Positions 11,021 to 22,779 of a DNA stretch of 64,000 nucleotides are shown here, piece after piece. Every line of letters begins with the position of its first letter. The first letter of the stretch is position 1. Position numbers and translations under genes: made by a program. This DNA comes from Oncomelania hupensis. Its lineage: Eukaryota > Mollusca > Gastropoda > Littorinimorpha > Pomatiopsidae. The notes under the pieces are model-generated. The model was not told the DNA's origin. It did no database searches and saw only the letters and a program-made list of their open reading frames with translations. The stretch spans positions 74,410,119 through 74,474,118 of the forward strand of contig CM072511.1 of the NCBI GenBank assembly GCA_036898135.1. The letters are read 5' to 3'.

Positions 11021-11496
11021 GAGGCACTGTGGTCTAATGGTAGTGCTTCGGCTTGCGGATCGGAAGGTCCCGGGTTTGAGCCCTGGCCGGGCCATTGTGT
11101 TGTGTCCCTGGGAAAGACACTTTACTCCTGTTTTCCTACTCCTTCGGATGAGAGTATAAACCGAGGTCTAGTCTGTGTCGCATACATTCCATCATAACGG
11201 ACTTTAAAGATCCTGACGCTCATGTCCTAGACGGGTGAGTGCCGGTGACAAGAAAACACCCAGCATGCACCTCGGTCCTTCTCCCCCATCCCTGGCTGCC
11301 CAGGATTGTGCTCAGTTGTCCGGGCGTCAGTCCATGCACCCAAAGGCTGCGGGTGGGCGTCCGGGCGGCTTGAGCTTGATCCTGTATCGGCCAGCGCCTT
11401 GAGCAGCTCTTGAGCTGGAAAAGCGCTATATAAGAACGATTAAATAAATAATAAATAAATATAAGAACGATTAAATAAATAATAAATAAATAAATA
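11021..11496 (+). mobile_element. tRNA-derived SINE with LINE-like 3' tail
   Basis: The 5' 75 bp are tRNA-like: an A-box-like TGGTCTAATGG at 11030-11040 and a B-box-like GGTTTGAGCCC at 11073-11083, standing where pol III promoter boxes should be. A body of about 330 bp follows, ending in AAAAGCGCTATATAAGAACG and an AT-rich (TAAA)-type tail that is duplicated once. The 12-bp string AGCGCTATATAA (11422-11433) also ends the L2-like LINE at 53504-53515, suggesting that LINE could supply the machinery. Confidence 0.7.
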
Positions 11497-12714
11497 CATC
11501 AGCTCAATCAGACTACAAACACCGCAGATATCTAACTTAGTTTGTGGCTCTGAATGGCGACTGTCCCTTGTGGGAAAAATAGAAATTCAAATTTCATTGG
11601 GCATTTACCTGCCGATGCATTAAGTTTCAGTTCAATTGGGCCATAAACAATGTAGATATCGCTTCAGACATACAGACAGACGACTGACCGACTGATCAAC
11701 CTACAGAGACAGTATGCAACATATGCACTTGCCCATTCAGGGGTGGAATGTAACAAGATGATAATGAAGATTATGTCTACATTTTGATTATTATTTTATG
11801 TAAATTGTGACTAGGGGAGTGTGGGAGTGTGGAGATGATCAAAGTGTAAACCTTGTAAGTCAAAATGTAGCTCCAAGTCCTATGTTTAATAATAATAATG
11901 AGTGTGCCTGCAAAGTTTCAGACAATTCTATCTGTTATTTCACGATTTATTATAATTGTAATCTTTAACACTAACATGAATCAAAATTGCTTTTTTTTTT
12001 TTTGCCTACAAATTATTAGTCTTATTGAAATCTACTTTTCAATGAGAAGAATATTCAAAAGTTGCTTACAAACCCTTCTTCTAGCTTGCTGGTGTGTGGC
12101 ATGCTCACAACTTCATTTTCTTTCCTTCTAGGTCATTTACTGTTGTTATGCTACATTTGTGAAGTTTGCCCTACCTAAAAGCAGTAATTATGCACTTCAA
12201 ATTAGCATGGCCTTTTTTGCATGCATTTTATGTATTCTCAGGATTACTTTAAAATAAACCTCATTTCAGCAAATTCTATCCACTTTGATTTCAAGTACCC
12301 AACCTCCTTAGCCTTATGTGTGATCTCTATAAAATGCATGAAATACGCAGAAAACATGTTAACTCGATCCCTGTAGTCCACCAAATTAAAAAAGGACCAG
12401 ACATCATATAAATATTATTCATAACCTCGGCATGTATTGCTGACAGTCAAAGGGTTAACTACTAATCAGGAGAGGCAATCTTGGTATCATTAGAAAGCTA
12501 GTAATGTGCATCAATTTGAGTTACTTTCCTTAATAGGCATCAGAAACCGGAAATTTTTTTAAAAATAAAATATTAAGGTGTAGCTAGGGAAGCCATGCTC
12601 ATGATTTTGCACAATAAAAATGGTGTCATTAAAAGGAATGTTCAACATGTACAAAATACTGATGCTTTTAGCTTAATTAATATTTTAATCTAAATATTAT
12701 TATTATTTTTTTTT
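11497..12714. other. No recognised gene; AT-rich sequence
   Basis: Intron-like or intergenic sequence with T-runs near 11990 and no convincing reading frame. I cannot assign it to any repeat family seen elsewhere in the window. Confidence 0.4.
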
Positions 12715-13010
12715 TGCTTCAGTTTATTATCCCTTTCTATCGGGAAACTCTGGGCCGCCTCCCCAGGGGAAGGCGTAGTCGCAGCCAGTGGCGCGCCCAA
12801 ACCCTACCTACCTAACATTATTTGTGAATTTTTGACATTTTTGCTGGGGAAGCAAACCGGAGTACCCGGAGAAAACCCCCGAGACGTTGCCCGAGTCGAA
12901 AGTAAATAATATTCGGAGAAACCTAACGCCCAGATGCAGGATCGAACCCACACCTGTCAGGCGCCATTGGTTTCTGGCTTGTGGACAAGGCAAGTTAGTC
13001 CCGCCTTATA
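12715..13010 (-). mobile_element. SINE-like repeat, minus strand
   Basis: Read on the minus strand, a perfect B-box-like GGGTTCGATCC lies at 12939-12949. A GC-rich body follows with the block GGGTTTTCTCCGGGTACTCC. GC content is clearly above the flanks. No second copy exists in the window, so only the promoter-like box and base composition support the call. Confidence 0.4.
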
Positions 13011-13104
13011 TTATTCTGCTTAGAACAAAATTGTGGGCAAATTTTCATAACTGTGCACTATTCTTTTTTTTTTTTAAATCTCCACGGAATGCCTCTCAGT
13101 ACCC

Positions 13105-15600
13105 TATAATAATAATAATAATAAAAAAAATAATAATAATAATACATACATACATACATACATACATTTATAAAGCGCACATATCTCACACAAAAAAGAA
13201 TGATTCAAGGTGCATTCTCACGCATTCACATATAATGGAAAAATTGTACATAGAAAAATTGTGAAACAATGGATGTCCAATCATATGAGTAAAAAAGCAA
13301 CATGAATATATTCATATTGTGAAAGAAGAAATACACCACCTTTACACACCACACAGACACATATATTTGTAACACACTGTGGTAGGTCTGTAGACGCTGT
13401 GTGAATCGGTCAGCGCAAGTGAGATCTAGGTACTACTGGGGAAACAAAGGGGTTTTGAGGGCAATTGATATAAAAAGCGCTGACCGGCAGACACAAGCCT
13501 GGTTCGAGGCACTTTGACAGTTTGAGTGAGGCGGTCATCAGCAGCGGAGATTTTTTTAATGGGCTGTACAGTGATTAAGCCAGAGAGATTAACAGGAGCT
13601 ATTCCTTGAATGCAAAGGACAAGGTGGGTTGAGATAGATGTGGAGGGAAGGCCAGCAAGGAGAGAGTTGCAGTAGTCAATATGAGAGAGTATGGTTGAGG
13701 TGACGCGTTTGATGGTTGCATCTGTTGTAAGGTAGTTCCTTATTGAGGATATACGACGGAGTTGGAGGTAGCAGATACGGCATATAGAAGAAATGTTTTT
13801 GTTCACGCCAAGATTTGTAACTACAGATAGAAGAAATATTTTTGTTCATGCCAAGATTTGTAACTGCAGATGAGAGCTAAATGGAAGCAGACGTGAGCTG
13901 AAAATAGTTTGAGGAGGAAGTTGCCAAGATTGTTGTGAGAAGAGCCAATAAGGATTGCTTCAGCTTTGTTGCTGTTGTTGCAGTTCGTTTTCTGTCAGCC
14001 AGTGACATCATATATATGCAAAGGGAGACAGTCTGGAATGAGTTGTTGTAGTCAGGAAAGGAGCATTTATGACTCTCATCGGAGAAGGAATGGTGATAAA
14101 GTTTTTGTTTGTCAAAGATGTGGTTGAGTGTAAAGAGAGAAATGAACAGGCCCAACCCACAACAGAACCCTGCGGAACCCCGAATTGGAGTCCCAACAGG
14201 TTCTGAGATGCGAGCATTGATGGATACTATCTATAACCTGTCAGTAAGATAACCAGGATAGAGCAGAGCCATGAATGAATTTATAAGGATGGATCAACAG
14301 TATCCAAAGCGCAGATCCAGCAGCATACAGAAATTTCACCTTGATCTTTGGCAGAAAAATCAATAGTTATCTTGAGCAGAGCAGTTTCAGTGGAATGGTT
14401 AGGGCGATATGCTGATTGGAGAGGTGGCAGAAGATTGTTAGACGAGAGGTGAGAATTCAGCTGATTGAGTGAGAACAATGCATTCAAACAGTTTCGAGAC
14501 AAGAGAGATTCGAAACAGGTCTGTAGTTATTGAGAACGTTAGGGTCGAGAGTTGGTTTCTTTAGAAGTGGTTTGGCAATGGCAGTTTTGAAGTAGTTTAG
14601 AAATACCAGCAGACCTGATAGTTCTCCGCAAAATTGCGGAAATCCGCAAAAACGAAAAGGAAAAAAAAAAAAAAAAAAAAAAAAGAAATGCAAAACAATC
14701 TGCGGACACTTAAAATTTTTTTTTTTTTTTTTTTTTTTTGGTTGTTGTTTTGTATCGGAAGACGAAAGTTGCTTTACTCGCTTCTGGTTTTGCGGCGCCA
14801 TACTTTGTTTTGGAATAGTGGTGCAGCGTTGACGGTTTTTGTGTATATATTTTCGCCGTTCAAGTTGTGGATTTGTGGACGTCATCAGACTCATTGGACT
14901 TCAAAATGTCTGTCACAAGGCGTGACATAGTCGCACGTTCCGCGGAAACCTCTCTTAGATCACTATCAGGTCTGACCAGTAAAGAGAGATGGGTTGATGA
15001 TGTCAAGAATGGAAGGAAGAAGAGATGACAGGCAGTTGGCATAAAGCTGAGTAGGAAGAGGGTCCAGGTCACAGGTTTTTATAGATGTCTTTTATGATTG
15101 TTTCAAAGTTAGGAAGTGGTGTTTGTATTCAGTGAATAAGGTACCGGAGAACAGCAGGGTGATCAGTGTGTTTGTACGGTGTCTAGTCAAGCCTGTCATC
15201 GATAGTCTGAATTTTGTTGTGAAAATAATAAGAGAAAGCTTGTGGAAGTTGAGAGGATTTCAATGTTGTTGGACAGTGGAGAGTCTGAACGGCCTAGATG
15301 AGAAAATGGATTTGCTTGATTGGGCTGTGATCTGTTTATTGAAGTAGGATTGTTTTGATTGGGCAATGAGAGTCTGTACCATTTTCTTTTGTTTGTTGTA
15401 GATTTGCCTGTCAACTTGCAGTTTGTTGGACCTCCAATTTCTTTCTGTATGTCTGCATTTTTTATTTGCTACGCGGACTTCATTTGTAAGCCAGGGAGCG
15501 GAGGGTCTGTATGTGATGTTTGGACATTGCTGTTGCATGCTTGTCTAGAAGTAATAGAAGAGTGTCATTATAGTAGCTAAATCTGCAGTAGCAAGCCTAT
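13105..15600 (-). mobile_element. L2-like LINE, decayed, minus strand
   Basis: Peptide blocks typical of L2/CR1-type pol occur in order on the minus strand. APWLTNEVR with an Arg-rich helix and VDRQIYNKQ (15538-15390) is the post-endonuclease linker. LSSNNLLPPLQSAYRPNHST (14500-14380) is RT fingers, FGVPQGSVVG (near 14190) is RT motif B, and HIDYCNSLLAGLPS (near 13650) is the C-terminal region. The 3' end carries a TTTATAAAGCGC block next to ATA and CATA microsatellites (13105-13165). Frames change many times and the FADD segment is lost. A hAT-like MITE sits at 14610-14974. Confidence 0.7.
14610..14974. mobile_element. hAT-like MITE with 5-bp TSD
   Basis: A 365-bp element with a perfect 13-bp terminal inverted repeat CAGACCTGATAGT, flanked by a 5-bp duplication ACCAG (14605-14609, 14975-14979). 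Inside, a poly-A run (near 14660-14682) and a poly-T run (near 14716-14740) face each other and could pair. No coding capacity. Confidence 0.75.
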
Positions 15601-16348
15601 CTTGCAGCCGCCGAGCAGCCTCAGAACCCAAAATCAAAACCCTATTCAAGCCAACGTTTAAGCAAGAAGCATGTTTCATCATGTTTGAGCTATTGTTCTA
15701 AAAATTCTTGCTATGTTTTCCTAAAACACACGCTTTCTTTGTTAGTTTGGTCTGTGGAATTTTTCAAAACGTAGTGAAAATCCTGAATCGTGGTGGGGTC
15801 TGCATCTGAAAAACCGCTTCTGCAATGAGATGGGAACAAAGCTACAATTTTACATGTCTACAATAGACTAAAACTGTTAGCAATGTTGTCTCCCTTGATG
15901 TAAAAAAAATTCGTTGTCGATATTATCGAGTATGCTGAACTTGCATAAATTAGTAGTGGCCTGTTGAAAGATAGCATCCAGTATTAGTTTCCTATGCCGA
16001 AGGTTACGGGTACGAACATTGCATGGGACAAACTTATGTGATTTAGGTACGAGACTTCTCAGGACATCGAGGATTTTCTCCGGGCACTCCTCCCTCCCTA
16101 ATGGCAGAAAAAAATGGCAGTCAGTCTAAAATTTTAAATTTCAAAAATAAATAAAGCACATTGTGATAATTTTACAAAATGCAATTCTAAATGTCAGCAA
16201 ACAACATGCAGTGCAGATCTTTGTTAAATGCTCACTGTTTCAGGGTTGCACCTTGGAATCTGTTTTTAGTTATACTATGATTGCAAAGTGAGTGATCACT
16301 ATTTGTTCTTACTTGGTATGAAATGTGTACTCTTTCATTTTTCCTTAG
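15601..16348. other. CPEB: Intron sequence before CPEB exon A
   Basis: No second gene or known repeat is seen. The last 20 bases are a T-rich tract ending in TTCCTTAG, a good 3' splice site for the exon starting at 16349. Confidence 0.5.
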
Positions 16349-16513
16349 ACAATCCATGTTTTCAAGAGGGCAATATTCCAGATGATGCACAGCTTGACCA
16401 TCCTGTGTCCAGTGTGGGTTCTTCAGAGCCTGCCTCTAAATCAACAGTAGAGAAAGGCGAAAGATTCTCTCGCAAAGTTTTTATTGGTGGACTGCCTCCA
16501 GATATAGATGAAG
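16349..16513 (+). CDS. CPEB: CPEB2-4/Orb2-type protein, exon A (linker and RRM1 start)
   Basis: CPEB proteins bind U-rich elements in 3' UTRs and control poly(A) tail length and translation in the cytoplasm. This 165-nt exon encodes a Ser/Glu-rich linker followed by ERFSRKVFIGGLPPDIDE. That segment carries the RNP2 motif (VFIGGL) and the GGLPPDIDE signature of the CPEB2-4/Orb2 branch rather than CPEB1. A pyrimidine tract plus TTAG precedes it. The donor is GAAG|GTAAAT, and the exon ends one base into a codon. That phase matches exon B 21 kb downstream. The ORF continues upstream and downstream of the splice sites only as intron read-through. Which exon precedes it is not visible here. Confidence 0.93.
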
Positions 16514-16532
16514 GTAAATATTTATGATTTAA

Positions 16533-19527
16533 CCCCTTAACTGCCCACAGCCGCACATCGTGCGGCTTGATTTTCTGCTTCCTGTGTGTTCAAAAACGTT
16601 CGCCGTGCGTGTATTATTTGTCAGCATTCTGTAGTCACCCAAGAAGGGAGGTAACCGCAGTAACCGTTGGCAGAGCAGTTAGACACCTCCAACCAACGGT
16701 TTCTTCCCTTTGACCGTTGTAAATTGGAAGAAATGAAATTTGTATAGGTTTCGAAACTTCGGAAAGTTTCAGTGTTCAGTCGTCAAACACAAAATGGCGG
16801 ACGGTGCACGACGTGGTACTACAAGGTCTGTTTTCAGACGGTATTCAGCTCGTGAAGTGCTTCAGGAGATCCTAAACGATCAAGACAGTGATGATGACGA
16901 CTTTAGAGATGGAAGTGATAGTGAAGCAGATGAGGAAGAAACTGATTTCAACTAGCACCACCCTCTTTTGTCGGAGGTAGGGGTTGATGATGAGAATGAT
17001 GCCAACTATGAACCAAGTGTCTCTGACACTGTCAGTGATCAGTCGGAGACTGATGGCAGTGATGGTGAAGCAGAACCAATGCCTGGCCCATCAACTTCAT
17101 GTCCAGTGGTCACAGGTCGCGGCAGGGGTCGAGGAATGGGTGTGGGGAGAGGACAACGAGGAAGAGGTAGTGCGAGGGGGCGTGGCAGTGGCCGTGCCCG
17201 AGCAACTCCAAGACAGCGCCAGGAAGATATTAAGAAATTGGACAGATGCTGATGCAACTAAACCAAACGAAGACATCCACTTTGAAGGCAATGCAGGTAT
17301 GAAGTGCAATGTTGACAATTTTGAACCAGTAGACTGGATGCAGCTGTTTTTTTGATGACGACCTCATCAACCACCTTGTCTTCCAAACAAACCTTTATGC
17401 TGACCAGTACCTTGAGAGCCACCCAGATCTTTCTACATTTTCTCGAGCACAAACGTGGGAGAAGACAAACCCTGTGGAAATGAAAAAGTTTCTGGCCCTA
17501 CTTCTTTTGATGGGCATTGTGAAACTGCCATCAATTGACATGTACTGGACCAAGAAAGTTCTGTACCGCATTCCTGTCTTCAGCTTCATCATGACAAGAA
17601 ATCGATTTCAGGTAAGCATGTTTTTGTTTGTTTGTTCCTTTTATTATTTTTATTATTTTATTATTTTTAATATTTCCTTATGCATGTGTAAATTTCATTT
17701 TTCCATTTTTATAATGGTCATGATGTTTGTGTGAGGGGAATGGAGAGGGGAGGGGGGTGACTGCAGTGTGTATGTCTTTGTGTACACAAAGTTGGTCAGT
17801 AAAACCTTGTTTCTGGCTATCTGTTTCAGATCATGCTACAGATGCTGCATTTCAATGACAACTCAGCCATGCCAGCTCGAAATGACCCTGCCTATGACCG
17901 CCTCTTCAAGGTTAGACCAGTACTTGATCACCTCTTCGAAAGATTCCAGGCTGTGTATGAGCCGCGGCAGTCAGTCTGTGTTGATGAGAGCCTTCTTCTG
18001 TGGAAGGGGAGGCTCATTTTCAGGCAGTACCTTCCTGCAAAAAGAGCAAGGTTTGGCATCAAGATATATCTCTGTTGTGAAAGTGACGGCGACAGGAGGG
18101 GAAGTGGTGGCTATTGCTACAGGTTCAAGGTTTACGCTGGCAAAGATGACCCCATCAATGAGGTGACACCAGTGTTGGAAGCTGTAGAAGCCAACAATCC
18201 TGAGATGTCTGCAAGTGAAAGAATGGTTCTCTTTCTTGTGGCTCCACTCTTGAACTAGGGGTATCACGTGTACACAGACAACTGGTACAGCAGTCTCCGG
18301 CTGTATCTCTACCTCCTCGAGAAGAAGACACTGGCGTGTGGCACCGTCAGAGAAAACCGGGGCATCCCTAAGCAACTGCATGATGTGCGTCTGGACCCTG
18401 GTGCATCTGTTGCACTGTGTGGTGATGGTAAAATTGTGGCAACTAGGTATCAGAGCACCAAGACAGTGTACTTATTGTCCACACTGCATGGTCACACAGA
18501 AGAAGTCATCCCAGACCGGAGGCTACGAGGGATAAAGAAGAGGCCACAAGCATCCACCGAGTACAACAAAAACATGGGTGGAGTTGATTTACATGATCAG
18601 CTTGTCCAGCCCTACGACTGCTCCCGCAAGTCAAGGAAGTGGACAAAAAAAACCTTCTTTCATTTCCTGCAAGTAGCTGCTTGCAATGCTTTCATCCTGC
18701 AGAAGGGGATGACAACTCTTGCAAGACAATGCTACTGTTCTTGGAGTCGCTCATCTGTTCCTGGCTTTGGCCTGACCAGATCCCAATTGTGGAGGAGGAG
18801 AAGGCTGATGATGAAGTTCGGCTGACTGCCAGACACTTCATCTTTACCATTCCACCAACACCCATGAAAGATCGACCCGCAAGGCCCTGCAAGGTCTGCA
18901 GGAAGAAGAGGAAGATGAGGCGTGACACCCGCTACTACTGTCCGTACTGTCCCTCCAAAGCAGCCTTGTGCTTTCCGCAGTGTTTTGTGGATTATCACAC
19001 AAAATTCATATATTGGAAATAGTGTGTGGACTTTGCCTGCTCTGTGATTTGTGACTTTGTTGTTGTTGAGTCTCTACAGAGCTATGAAGTATGACTTGTG
19101 TTTCCGGACTTACCTTACCATGGACAGGTACCCTTTTTTCTATGGATAATTTGCATGATTTGATTGCAGTAAAGTTGATTACCAAGCAGAGTATTGAGTG
19201 CTTGATGTTTGTCCTTTTGTTACACCAGTTTTTTTGTGTTCTGTCATGCATTTTTTGTGTTGATGTGTGTTGTTATGTTCCAAAAATGCCTGAACACGGA
19301 AAAAAACAAGAATAAATAATTACTAAAAAATTTATGTCTTGTCAAATGAAACTATTTTCACTTGAAATTGAAGCCAGGGAGGTTAGAAAAAAACCTGCCA
19401 AATATCTAAGAGAAATCTCTTCAAATGCCTGAATTATTCACGTTTTAGTGAACACGCCCTCTAAAGTCAAATTTTGCTCCGGCATACAGGAATACAGATG
19501 CGCGTTTTCACTGTGGCAGGGAAGGGG
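16533..19527 (+). mobile_element. piggyBac element with TTAA target duplication
   Basis: A 2995-bp element flanked by TTAA (16529-16532 and 19528-19531). The left end reads CCCCTTAACTGCCCACAG and the right end, inverted, CCCCTTCCCTGCCACAG. A GC palindrome (CCGCACATCGTGCGG) lies just inside the left end. It carries a broken transposase gene in the same direction as CPEB. The left TTAA lies only 15 bp after the last base of CPEB exon A. Confidence 0.9.
16792..19021 (+). pseudogene. piggyBac transposase, interrupted
   Basis: Cut-and-paste DNA transposase with a DDD catalytic triad. The N-terminus from ATG 16792 is acidic, followed by a Gly/Arg-rich stretch (17115-17200). The core then shows MYWTKK, the first Asp in CVDESLLLWKGR (GAT 17983-17985), the second in YTDNWYSS (GAC 18277-18279), and the third in GGVDLHDQ (GAT 18586-18588). 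The C-terminus is a cysteine-rich domain, CKVCRKK...CPYCPSK. A GT-AG segment (17612-17829, 218 bp) looks like a genuine intron: splicing it joins RNRFQ to IMLQM in phase. Stops at 16953 and 18256 and shifts near 17250, 17353 and 18690 make it a pseudogene. Confidence 0.88.
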
Positions 19528-19550
19528 TTAACCTGTATCATAACCTATAT

Positions 19551-19777
19551 CAGCCCTGAAAATGAAAAAAAAGCTCCCACTAGCCTTTGGCTAGTAACTT
19601 AAAAATTTTACTAGCCAAACTAAAAATTTTACTAGCCAAACTAAAAATTTTACTAGCCAAACTAAAAAAAAGTTCATTTTAGCGCACTCGCATTTGGCGA
19701 CTAAAGTTTTTTTTTAAGTCGCCAATTTTTTTTTTCACTAGCCATGGCGACTAAATTAGTCGCCATTTTCAGGCCTG
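19551..19777. mobile_element. hAT-like MITE with 5-bp TSD
   Basis: A 227-bp element with ends CAGCCCTGAAAATG and, inverted, CAGGCCTGAAAATG. The flanks are TATAT on both sides, though the region is AT-rich, so the duplication is weak evidence. It contains about three tandem 21-bp units (ACTAGCCAAACTAAAAATTTT type, 19597-19665) and mirrored GGCGACTAAA motifs. Confidence 0.6.
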
Positions 19778-20164
19778 TATATAGTATATATTCCCATTTG
19801 CTGCATTTCGTGGTGAGCAAGTACAATGCCCCTCCCATGTTTTTCAAGGAAACCCACATATTTCTATGACGTGAAGATTCCTTGTGTTATATGTAATCTT
19901 AAAGTGGTAAGCTATCTTGCCAAACAACCCTACACATTTACAAATCGTGTTGAGTTGTATGTAAAATTCTAAATAAATAAATTTAAACTAACTCCCAAAT
20001 ATTTGTTCACCAACACCATACCCACCACCAACTCGGTGGAAATTTTTTTTATAGGTTTTTGACACAAGCATAGCAATGTACTAACACCCCAAAAATTTTA
20101 TCAAGATTTTCTCAAATCTGTGCAACATGAGTAAATAGTCCTAAAATGATATTTAAAAAATGTC

Positions 20165-22016
20165 CGTCCATCCATCTGTGCAAAAACTTTAAAGTGGCTA
20201 AATACTCAGAGCCTATTTCAACTATCACATCCAAACTAGGTAAGATGGTGTATGTGCATGGGACACAAAAATAAATGAATGACTTCACTTCAAGGTGAAG
20301 GTCACAGGGTAATAAAATTTAGTTTACAAATTTAAATTTTTTTAAACAAAATTTAAATTTTTTTCTAGGTTATTACTATTGAAATAATTGATGCATGATA
20401 GATATCAATGAAACACACATACTATGCACATTTGGTCAATCTCACTCCAAGGTCAAGATCATGAAGCTGTCCAAAGTCACTTTGTATAAAGTGACCTTGA
20501 CCCTAAACTGAGTGATATAGTCCAAACTTGTATTTAGAGATTGATTTTATATATAATATTTTTCATAGATCTTGAAGGTCGTCATTTTAGGTCTTCAGGG
20601 TGGAGAACTGTCCGCGAATCCGCGGATTTCCGCGGAAGGCATTTGCATTTCCGAGAAAAAAATATTGAGTTCCGAGTGTGAGAAGCTGGGGGGCTACGCT
20701 TTACTGGGCATAACGGCCAAAAGCGGCCGAAGGTCTAAACAGGCAAAACGTCCAAAAGCGTCCGTAGCAACCATGTGGTTATATTCTCGCGTTGTTTGAA
20801 AGATTGCGAGACTTCCGGCAATTGACTTCCGGTTTAGTCTTTTGTGAAAACATTCGACTGCATTTCCACAAGTTTTCTCTGTGATGCGTTCGTTTTTTCG
20901 ATTTTTTTTCTTCAAATTTTCTTGTGTGTGTGCCTAAAAGGGAAGGTTTGGATTCTTTGACTGATGAAGGGGAGTTTACAGGCTTCCATTTATCAGACAT
21001 TAAAGTGAGAGAAATGGACTTGGAGTCGGAGGAAGAGATCGGTACCGACATTAGACAATTAGTGTCAGTAGTGTGCATGCATACGATCTTTCAGAGTGGC
21101 ATGAAAGTGAAGAAGAGGGGGCTTGTTTGGACTTTTTAAAACTTTTTTTTTTTGTATATACATGGAGTAATAAAAAACAAGACATGACAAGAGAAGTATA
21201 AAAAGGTAGATAATCAAAATAGAATTTATTTCTGTTCATTTTGCATTTTACTTCATTTAAATCTATACACTAGTCACTAATACCTAAGATGTGGTGTTTT
21301 TACTAACGTACCCCTAAATATCTCTAAAAAAAATTATAAAAATTCTTGCCTGTTTACAGCTAAAAAATAGACACACGTGTGCCCAGTAAAATTGGAAATG
21401 TGGAGTTTGTGTGTAACAGTGGTGGACCTCAAACTTTGTTAGGCCTACAAATCAAGATTTGTAACGTTTTTGAAAGACATGTGCATAAAACATTCTTTTT
21501 TTTTGTTTTTGTTTCTAATCATGTTTACTTTTTGCTTTCAGGAGAGGCCCTAAATTACTTTCAAAATTGCATAAATTCATTTTCTTCCAAGGGGCGAATA
21601 CCGGGGCTTGGCCCCTGGGCCCCGGCCGGATTTCAGAGATTTCTTGATTCAGTTGTTCTCCACCCTGGGTCTTGCAAAAACATACAAAAAGGTCATCGTA
21701 CAGTGGAATGGCTATATAAACAAGAAAGAACATTGGGCTATTTCATCAATGCATGTGAGGTCATGCGATTATCAAAGTCATCCCAAGGTCAATGTCACTG
21801 AAGGTAATCGCAAGGTCACCGTTTTTTGGCATAATACCACGCTTGCTGTACTTGATTTTATAGTACATGACCTTGGAGAGGTCAATGTCCTTTCAAGGTC
21901 AAGAGCATATGAAATTCTGTATTTACATTTTAATGCCATCATTTCATTTTGTTTTTTCTGGGCACTCATTTTTAAGTTCCATAAGGAGCACATGAATCAT
22001 ATGCCTTCTAGTTGCA
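20165..22016 (+). repeat. AGGTCA-rich repeat, interrupted by a hAT-like element
   Basis: A long copy: 5' blocks TCCGTCCATCCATCTGTGCA and CTATTTCAACTAT, the half-site region, then (after the insertion at 20596-21667) the GTACAGTGGAATGGCTATA block and a 3' end CTTCTAG. A second partial copy follows directly (22030-22230), starting with a similar 5' block. Confidence 0.65.
20596..21667. mobile_element. hAT-like element with 6-bp TSD, non-autonomous
   Basis: 1072 bp. The left end CAGGGTGGAGAACTG matches the inverted right end CAGGGTGGAGAACAACTG. It is flanked by a perfect 6-bp duplication GGTCTT (20590-20595, 21668-21673). The insertion site is inside the AGGTCA repeat, where other copies read GGTCTTGCAAA without a break. 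A GC-rich CCGCGGATTTCCGCGGA hairpin lies near the left end. I see no transposase motif. Confidence 0.75.
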
Positions 22017-22230
22017 AATGTGTGCTAGAAGAGTCCCAAAAAGGTCTATCCACCATCTGCTATCCGCCATCCCTGTGCAAAACTTGCAGCTTAGCATCTC
22101 GTTACCTATTTCAACTATTACAGCCCAACTTGGTAAGATGGTGTATATTCATAATACTTCGAAAATTATCAGAATGAATGACTTCAAGGTCAAGATTTCA
22201 ATTTCAATAGTAAAATAATTAAAATTTTTC

Positions 22231-22779
22231 AAAATATTTCACTTTTTTCCTTTGCCACTTGTAAGGCTTGTTCAGGCCCGTGGGTTAAGTGCCTTTTTGT
22301 CCTCGCAAGGCCCGTTTAGGCTGGCAAACTATTCTACTGCGTCGTAATTGCCTAGCAATGGTCAGCCACAATGCATCGCTTTTAAATTTATCCCGTTAAA
22401 ATCTTCAGTTTACTTGCTAGATCTACACGATGCAATAGGCGATAGTCTTTTCATGGTGATCTTTTAAATACCAGAAAGTTTTTAACCCAATTTTTGGTGT
22501 CAGAAAGATGGAGGAATAAGATAAGACAACTTTATTATCTCTTTCAAGAAATTACGTTGTAGTGTCAACACATACAAATATCACAATAACTTACAGTAAG
22601 TATAACACTTTTTAGCCGTTACAAATACATACATACATACATACTACTACTTGCTGGCTCTCAGGTATAAACACACGCATCCGTAACTGACATTAAAAAT
22701 TCATTTTAAAGTGTACAAGTATCATAAATACTTAGATATAGGTGCCCCCCCCCCCTCCCCTCTCCCCCCCTCCCCCCCC
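22231..22779 (-). mobile_element. LINE 3'-end fragment, with flanking CATA and poly-C tracts
   Basis: 22512-22740 reads, on the minus strand, like the 3' UTR start of the Rex1/CR1-like LINE at 50.87 kb (AAGATAAG-CAACTTTATTATC). It is followed by (CATA)n near 22625 and a C-rich tract at 22743-22782. 22231-22510 shows nothing I recognise. Confidence 0.5.

Noticed and set aside
11021..11095. Genuine tRNA gene
   Set aside because: A and B boxes are present but the body continues into a SINE with a LINE-like tail, and the cloverleaf pairing is poor.
13105..13165. CRISPR-like regular repeats
   Set aside because: CATA and ATA microsatellites without spacers, in a eukaryotic context.
18268..18825. 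A separate host gene in the piggyBac region
   Set aside because: The frame carries the second and third catalytic Asp of the same transposase and joins the upstream part across a stop.
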